The notes beneath the pieces were generated by a model. It had not been told where the DNA came from. It saw only the letters and a list, made by a program, of their open reading frames with translations, and ran no database searches. Below are positions 34,331-38,830 of a stretch of 38,830 nucleotides of DNA, in pieces; the stretch's first letter is position 1, and every line of letters begins with the position of its first letter. The DNA is from an uncultured Myxococcales bacterium (GTDB lineage Bacteria > Myxococcota_A > Polyangia > Nannocystales > Nannocystaceae): positions 1 to 38,830 of the forward strand of contig CADEGN010000043.1 in the NCBI GenBank assembly GCA_902826865.1. The letters are read 5' to 3'. The position numbers and the translations under genes were made by a program.

Positions 34331-34676
34331 TCGACGGAGGCGCGTTCGTCGAAGTTAGCGCAGTTGCGCGGAAGCGTCGATAATGGCTCGCGGAGCTACG
34401 TGCCCCCACCCTTCGCACTTCGACGCGGTCCCCGTATCGGACGAGGCCGTCGCTCGTCGTGTCGCGGTGTCCGACGGATCCGTGGTGGTCGCGGGGCCTC
34501 GGATCACACCTCGTCCTGGCATGGATCGACACCCGGAGGCGATCGTCCGGCCCCAGTGCTTGCGGCCCTGCGTTAACGGCGCCGCCGCTGATCAGGTATC
34601 GAGGCGCCCTGCGTCCCCGTCCGCGCCCGCGTTGCGAGTGCTAACCGCCGCCTGCTAGGGTTGGCGTCCTCGGGCG
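34331..34676. other. 346-bp divergent intergenic region
   Basis: This gap separates the membrane protein (minus) from the TPR protein (plus). Apart from the candidate promoter at its right end (34632-34661) I see no convincing gene. A 91-codon plus-strand frame (34383-34658) has no Shine-Dalgarno, no recognisable motif and mixed codon use, so it is not called. Composition in the left part resembles the preceding membrane gene. Confidence 0.5.
34632..34661 (+). promoter_or_regulatory. Candidate promoter of the TPR/HEAT-like pair
   Basis: TTGCGA (34632-34637), an 18-bp spacer and TAGGGT (34656-34661). The predicted transcription start is about 34668, nine bases before the ATG at 34677. Confidence 0.42.
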
Positions 34677-36614
34677 ATGGGGACGCCGTATTTCGAGCAG
34701 CTCTGCAGCGAGATCCGCGGTTTCGATCTCGGCGACGGCGCCGACCTCAGCGCGCGGGTGCAGATCCACTTGCGCGACGTCGACCCGCTCGACGTCGATG
34801 CTTGGTTGCTCCTGGCCGTTCTTCATCACGGTGGCGGGCGATCCGCTGACGCGCTCGTCGCAGTCGAGCGCGCGATCGCGGCCGGCGGACCGACCAGCAC
34901 CGCGGCGTTCCTCCGTGCGCACCTGCTGGCCGCAGTCGACCGCGTGGACGAGGCCGATGACGTCCTCGTCGAGGCCGAAGGGCTGGCTAACCTCGACGAC
35001 CAGATCAGCGAAGCTGCGCTGCTCCACACGCGCGGCGAGTTTCTGCGCAGGCGCGGCAAACATGAGCAGGCCCTCGCGCTCCTCCGCGAAGCGCTGGCCC
35101 TCGACCCCCAGGATGCCGCGCGCTGCGTCGCCGTGGGGCAACTCGCGGCGCGGCTGGGTCAACTCGACGACGCCGATGCCGCCTTCGCGGCCGCGCTCGC
35201 CGAGGAGCCCGGCGACCTCGACGCCAGCTACGAGCTCACGTCAAACCTGCTCGTCCGCGGACAGACCCATGCTGCGGTGACTACGATGAGCCGCCTGTTC
35301 GCTCGCGCCCCCCATCTTCGTGAGCGCGCGCAACTCGACCCACGGTGGCGCCGCGAACGTTCGACCCCAATCGTGGCCGCGCTGCTCCATCCGCTACCGG
35401 TCGATCCCTCGTGGTTGCCGAACGCCCCGACGTGGTTGGAGGCGCTCGGTCGCGACAGCGGACTCGCCGCGCTCGGCGTGCGCTGGCATACACAGCTTGA
35501 GGCGGAAAACCTGGCGCAGGATGCGATCGAGCGCTGGCGCGATGGGCCTGCGGGCACGATTCACACCGAGGCGACCCTCGCACTGGCCGGCGATCTCGTG
35601 CGTCGCGCCCTCCCGGTCGCGAGCGGCCCCGACGTCCGCGGTCTAGATCGCAGCGTCTGTCGGATCCAGCTGTGGTTCGACCCGGCGCGCCCACAACAGC
35701 TTTGGCTCGCGCTTGACGAAGCGATGCCGCCCTTTCTGTGGTTGCCTTGCGGAACCACCCTGCCCGAGCTCACCCACCGTCTACGCCACGTCACCGCCAC
35801 CGCACGGCCCAACCGATGCCGCCTACCGGCATCGGCGCGTGGGTTCATCGGTTACCGTCTCGAGTTCGGTGTCCGCGATCCAGAGACCGGGCGAGTCGTG
35901 CCGGCGACCCCGCGACAACTCGATCGCTATTTCGCCGCCAACCCTTTCATGGACGCCGGTGCGTGGGGTAGCGCGCACACCGACGACCCGTGGCCCGCCG
36001 AGATCCCCGACCAGCCCGAGCTGGGGGCCCGAATGGCCGTCCATGAGAGACAAATGTGCGCGCAGGCGCGTGGGCGGGTGTGGTCGATCTCTCGCCGCAC
36101 CCGCTGGTCACACTCGATCCTATCGCTCGAGCTGCATCACCGCGACGTGTTTGTGCTCGAAGTTCGTTACCGGCCGACCGACCACGGCGCCGTCATCGAC
36201 CGCGTCAATGCCCACTTCGGTTGCGAGTACCCGCGCGATCTACCGGTCGACGTGATCGCGGCGCTGCTAGGGTTTCGCTTCGACAGCGCCGGCGATCTCG
36301 AAGCGGCGCTCGCCACTGCCGATGGCGGCCAGGCGATTGCGCCCTTGCTGCGAGTCATCTCGGCGCTGCGCCATAGCGACCTCGGCGTGGTCGTGCACTT
36401 TCGGCGCTTTATGATGCACCCCGACCCATCCGTACGTTCGACTCTCTACAATATCCTCTTGTCGCACAACCACGAGTCACTCCTCGAGGAAGCCAGCGCG
36501 ACCGAGCCCGATGATGAGCTACGTGGACAGATCGAAGCGGTCCTCGACGACGGGATCGCGCCGACGAGCTGGGAGCCGCGCGACGACGACGAGCGCGACG
36601 AGGTCCGTTCGTGA
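34677..36614 (+). CDS. TPR-repeat protein with C-terminal HEAT-like region (hypothetical)
   Basis: The 645-aa soluble protein has no signal or membrane segment. Residues about 35-215 contain four to five TPR-like helix pairs (DALVAVERAIAAGG, HEQALALLREALALDP, LDDADAAFAAALAEEP, THAAVTTMSRLFARAP). The middle (about 230-520) has no motif I know; it includes FLWLPCGTTLPELTHRLRHV and HHRDVFVLEVRYRP, which could be a globular enzyme-like or binding domain. Residues about 560-625 form helical repeats like HEAT (PLLRVISALRHSDLGVVVHF, MMHPDPSVRSTLYNILLSHN). The stop overlaps the GTG of the next gene (GTGA). A cytoplasmic scaffold acting with the next protein is inferred. Confidence 0.75.
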   Translation: MGTPYFEQLCSEIRGFDLGDGADLSARVQIHLRDVDPLDVDAWLLLAVLHHGGGRSADALVAVERAIAAGGPTSTAAFLRAHLLAAVDRVDEADDVLVEAEGLANLDDQISEAALLHTRGEFLRRRGKHEQALALLREALALDPQDAARCVAVGQLAARLGQLDDADAAFAAALAEEPGDLDASYELTSNLLVRGQTHAAVTTMSRLFARAPHLRERAQLDPRWRRERSTPIVAALLHPLPVDPSWLPNAPTWLEALGRDSGLAALGVRWHTQLEAENLAQDAIERWRDGPAGTIHTEATLALAGDLVRRALPVASGPDVRGLDRSVCRIQLWFDPARPQQLWLALDEAMPPFLWLPCGTTLPELTHRLRHVTATARPNRCRLPASARGFIGYRLEFGVRDPETGRVVPATPRQLDRYFAANPFMDAGAWGSAHTDDPWPAEIPDQPELGARMAVHERQMCAQARGRVWSISRRTRWSHSILSLELHHRDVFVLEVRYRPTDHGAVIDRVNAHFGCEYPRDLPVDVIAALLGFRFDSAGDLEAALATADGGQAIAPLLRVISALRHSDLGVVVHFRRFMMHPDPSVRSTLYNILLSHNHESLLEEASATEPDDELRGQIEAVLDDGIAPTSWEPRDDDERDEVRS

Positions 36615-37156
36615 TTACCCTGGTGCTCGACGACTCGGCCGAGGCTCGCGCGGTGATCGCCTCGCTGCTGATGCGCGGCGAACTTTTCGAGGATGTCGCG
36701 CGCGGGCACTCCGAGCTCGCCTGCCGGCGAATAAGGACCAGCACCGGCGATGAGCTCGCCTACCTCGAGGATCACGTTGCCGAGGTCCGATTTATCACCA
36801 TCGATGGACCCCAAGCGACAGCCCACGCTGACCAGCTCATGCGCGCGTTTCGATTCGTCGCCCGCGGAACACTGCTCGCCAGCATGAACGACAACGCGCC
36901 GCCCGGGGCGTGGATCCGGGGCCTGTCGAGATTGGCTGTCCTGCGCCCCGCCGTGGCCGACGCAGCCCTGTTGGCCATCTGGACCCGTGCCCTCGCCCAT
37001 CCGGTCGCGGCGGTGCGGCGCGCGGCGATCCGCACCTGCTATGGCTGTCGATGGCCGGCCCTCGGCGCGATCGTGCGCGCACGCATCGACGCCGACCCTC
37101 GGCTGCGCGAGCCGCTGCGCCAGCTCGCGGCCCATCTCGCTCGCATCACTTCTTGA
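36611..37156 (+). CDS. Small HEAT-like helical protein coupled to the TPR protein (hypothetical)
   Basis: The 181-aa product starts at a GTG that overlaps the upstream stop by four bases. After a short alpha/beta N-terminus (about 1-70, containing SAEARAVIASLLMRGELFEDVARG and AEVRFITIDG) the rest is helical. PAVADAALLAIWTRALAHPVAAVRRAAIRTCYG looks like a HEAT repeat pair, similar in style to the C-terminus of the preceding protein. No known family is recognised. Its 3' end overlaps the convergent small gene by 11 bp. Confidence 0.72.
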   Translation: MITLVLDDSAEARAVIASLLMRGELFEDVARGHSELACRRIRTSTGDELAYLEDHVAEVRFITIDGPQATAHADQLMRAFRFVARGTLLASMNDNAPPGAWIRGLSRLAVLRPAVADAALLAIWTRALAHPVAAVRRAAIRTCYGCRWPALGAIVRARIDADPRLREPLRQLAAHLARITS

Positions 37157-37436
37157 GTTGGCCGTCGGGCGTAAGCGTCATGTAGAACCGCGGGACCCAT
37201 CCTGGCGGGATTTGCTTCTCCTTCGCCCAAGCCTCGAACTTCGCCGGATCAACGGCGCAGTGTTGGTGCAGGACAAAGTGGAGGATCTCCGACGGGTTCG
37301 CGACGGCCTTGAGGAAGCCCTCCCAGCTCCCCTCGAAATGTCGGGCGACCTCGACTTCGAGCGCCTCGTACGAATCGGCCTCGGAATCCGGGGGCAATGC
37401 AGGCGCAGCCTCAGGCGGGGTCTCGGGCTCTGTCAT
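37146..37436 (-). CDS. Small hypothetical protein
   Basis: The 96-aa product starts at the ATG at 37436 (CAGGAA upstream; TAGCGT at 37449-37444 may be its -10, with no clear -35). The first 25 residues are Pro/Glu/Ala-rich. The rest is a compact helical segment (YEALEVEVARHFEGSWEGFLKAV, then EILHFVLHQHC, then FEAWAKEKQIPPGWVPRFYMTLT). No signal peptide or known domain is visible. It is convergent with and overlaps the HEAT-like gene by 11 bp, and is divergent from the kinase. Confidence 0.65.
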   Translation of the reverse strand: MTEPETPPEAAPALPPDSEADSYEALEVEVARHFEGSWEGFLKAVANPSEILHFVLHQHCAVDPAKFEAWAKEKQIPPGWVPRFYMTLTPDGQLKK

Positions 37437-37560
37437 TTCCTGCACGCTAGCAGGGCCTGGCGGCGTCCGCCCGACTTTCTGACCCCCGCGACCCATGGCA
37501 GCGGCCGGCCGACGCGCGCCCACGTGGCAGCACCTCGCACTCAGCTGCGGCGCCGGGACG

Positions 37561-37590
37561 TTGCGGCCGCACCGACGCGCGTGCGATCCT
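37561..37590 (+). promoter_or_regulatory. Candidate kinase promoter
   Basis: TTGCGG (37561-37566), an 18-bp spacer and GATCCT (37585-37590). The -10 is weak, but the position, 16 bp before the ATG at 37607, matches the other candidates. Confidence 0.3.
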
Positions 37591-37606
37591 CAACTTCGCG
37601 ATCCGA

Positions 37607-38830
37607 ATGCCGGGCTCCGAACCGCCGTCCGCCACCTCGTCGAGCGCGCAGGAAGAGACGATTCCGGTCGTGCCGGTCGAGGACGTGGCGAAAGCCACGG
37701 GCGAGGCGCTCACCAAGGGGGGCACCATCGGGCGCTACACCGTACTTGACCGCATCGGCGCGGGCGGTATGGGGGTGGTGTACACCGCGTTCGACCCCGA
37801 GCTCGATCGGCGCATCGCCCTCAAGGTTCTGCACCCCGGTGGAACAGGCGGCATCGATGCGAGCGGTGGCAAAGGTCGGCTTCTCCGCGAAGCCCAGGCC
37901 ATGGCCAAGCTGCATCATCCGAACGTCATCACCGTGCACGATGTCGGCGCCCTCGGCGACCGCGTGTTCGTAGCGATGGAGTTCGTCGACGGTGTGACGC
38001 TCCGTACCTGGCTTGAGCAGAGCGTGCGCGATTGGAGCGACGTGATCGAGGTGTTCGTCAAGGCGGGACGCGGGCTCGCAGCGGCGCATGCCGTTGGTTT
38101 GGTGCACCGCGATTTCAAGCCCGACAACGTGCTCGTCGGCAACGATGGTCGCGTACTCGTGATGGACTTCGGACTGGCCCGTCGCGCCGATCTGCAGTCA
38201 CACGAGAGCGCAAGCGCAAGCACGGGCACAAGCACAAGCGCCGCACTCTGGGGGGTCCCGGCGGCGTCGGCCGCGAGCATGCCGGCCGACGCGGTACTGA
38301 CGCGCACGGGTGCGGTGCTCGGAACCCCGGCCTACATGGCGCCTGAGCAGCACGCGGGCACCGTGGTCGGACCAGCCGCCGACCAGTTTAGCTTCTGCGT
38401 CGCTCTCTTCGAAGGCCTCTACGGCAGCCGGCCCTTCGCCGGAAACAACGTCGCGTCGCTGGCAATCAACGTCCTTGAGGGGCGAGTCAGCGCGCCTCCG
38501 CGTGACTCGTCGGTACCTGACTGGCTTCACGAGGTGCTGGTGCGGGGGCTCGCCGTCGATCCGATCGACCGCCACCCTTCGATGGATGCGCTCCTTGCCG
38601 AACTCCAGCGCGATCCGCCGAAAACCGAGCGCCCGTTGGTCGCGGCGGCCTTCGCGGTTGGCGTCGCCAGCGTGATCGTCGGTGGGTACTTGCTCTTGCG
38701 CCCCGATCGAACCGCCACCTGCCGCGATGCCGCCGATCAACTCCCGGTGTTGTGGGGCGACGACGCCCGCGCCGAGGTGCGCGCGGCATTTTCCGCGCGG
38801 GGACTCGAGTACGCGCCGGTCGCGTTCGCG
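37607..38830 (+). CDS. Hanks-type Ser/Thr protein kinase (partial, runs off the window)
   Basis: The first 408 codons are present; the gene continues past the right edge. The kinase domain is about 43-335. The glycine loop is GAGGMGVVY (51-59). The catalytic lysine is Lys 73 in ALKVL and the helix-C glutamate is Glu 95. HRDFKPDN has its catalytic Asp at 169. The DFG aspartate is Asp 187, and MAPEQ follows at about 244-248. An insertion of about 35 residues rich in Ser/Thr/Ala lies between DFG and GTPAYMAPE (SASASTGTSTSAALWG, encoded by short GCACAA/GCGCAA-type repeats). A transmembrane helix (about 344-364) leads to an extracytoplasmic part. Myxobacterial relatives often carry TPR or other sensor domains after the helix. 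It phosphorylates Ser/Thr on unknown partners. Confidence 0.96.
   Translation, partial: MPGSEPPSATSSSAQEETIPVVPVEDVAKATGEALTKGGTIGRYTVLDRIGAGGMGVVYTAFDPELDRRIALKVLHPGGTGGIDASGGKGRLLREAQAMAKLHHPNVITVHDVGALGDRVFVAMEFVDGVTLRTWLEQSVRDWSDVIEVFVKAGRGLAAAHAVGLVHRDFKPDNVLVGNDGRVLVMDFGLARRADLQSHESASASTGTSTSAALWGVPAASAASMPADAVLTRTGAVLGTPAYMAPEQHAGTVVGPAADQFSFCVALFEGLYGSRPFAGNNVASLAINVLEGRVSAPPRDSSVPDWLHEVLVRGLAVDPIDRHPSMDALLAELQRDPPKTERPLVAAAFAVGVASVIVGGYLLLRPDRTATCRDAADQLPVLWGDDARAEVRAAFSARGLEYAPVAFA

Noticed and set aside
34383..34658. 91-codon frame in the 346-bp intergenic region
   Set aside because: No ribosome-binding site, no domain and composition unlike neighbouring real genes.

Overview
The window looks like chromosome from a high-GC predatory or soil/marine member of the Myxococcota, most likely the Nannocystaceae side of the phylum. 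The reasons are strong G/C bias at third codon positions, a MYXO-CTERM-type C-terminus (GCGC, a hydrophobic stretch, then RRRAR), many lipoproteins with a Ser/Gly/Glu/Thr-rich stalk right after the lipobox cysteine, FG-GAP repeat proteins, a membrane-anchored formylglycine-generating-enzyme (FGE) domain protein and a Hanks-type Ser/Thr kinase. The placement is inferred from gene content; there is no rRNA in the window. I see no CRISPR array, insertion sequence, prophage or integron.

Layout. 1-4500 is a cell-surface block: a decayed fragment of an FG-GAP gene, a Cys-rich lipoprotein, an intact FG-GAP/MYXO-CTERM protein and a choice-of-anchor-L-like lipoprotein. 4751-9000 holds pyruvate kinase, a tRNA-Leu whose anticodon reads AAG, a CPBP intramembrane protease and a SpoIID/LytB-like protein. 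9009-13747 has a TIR-like/transmembrane/DUF1566-like protein, 3-hydroxyacyl-CoA dehydrogenase, a small lipoprotein, a polytopic membrane protein and phosphatidylserine synthase. An 88-nt near-perfect hairpin lies in the divergent gap at 13748-14032. 14033-17791 is an operon-like run of FG-GAP/ASPIC lipoprotein, MEMO1-family protein and GT-B-like protein. 17794-19097 (minus strand) couples a TPR-like lipoprotein with a low-molecular-weight tyrosine phosphatase.

19198-21482 is a two-gene unit in which a c-type haem domain is fused to a DUF5777-like beta-barrel, followed by a lipoprotein with two unusual haem-like motifs (CX4CH and CXCH). topA follows on the minus strand; its upstream region has a plausible promoter flanked by an inverted repeat and a long alternating purine-pyrimidine tract. 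24722-33401 is again envelope-rich: a Cys-rich lipoprotein, a 701-aa L,D-transpeptidase, the FGE protein with a lipoprotein ending in KCGEGTCA, a secreted lipoprotein preceded by a perfect palindrome, an outer-membrane porin-like protein and a membrane protein. 33512-34330 is a compositionally different membrane ORF. The right end has a coupled TPR/HEAT-like pair, a small hypothetical protein and the first 408 codons of a Ser/Thr kinase.

Most of the window (at least nine lipoproteins, two beta-barrel candidates, an L,D-transpeptidase, SpoIID-like protein, CPBP protease, PssA) concerns building or decorating the cell envelope, with housekeeping genes (pyk, topA, tRNA-Leu, pssA) in between. Points most worth checking are the AAG tRNA-Leu, the strand-asymmetric hairpin upstream of pssA, the cytochrome/beta-barrel pair, the topA upstream architecture, and a shared promoter pattern (TTGnnn, 17-18 bp, TA(G/C)nnT) sitting very close to start codons.
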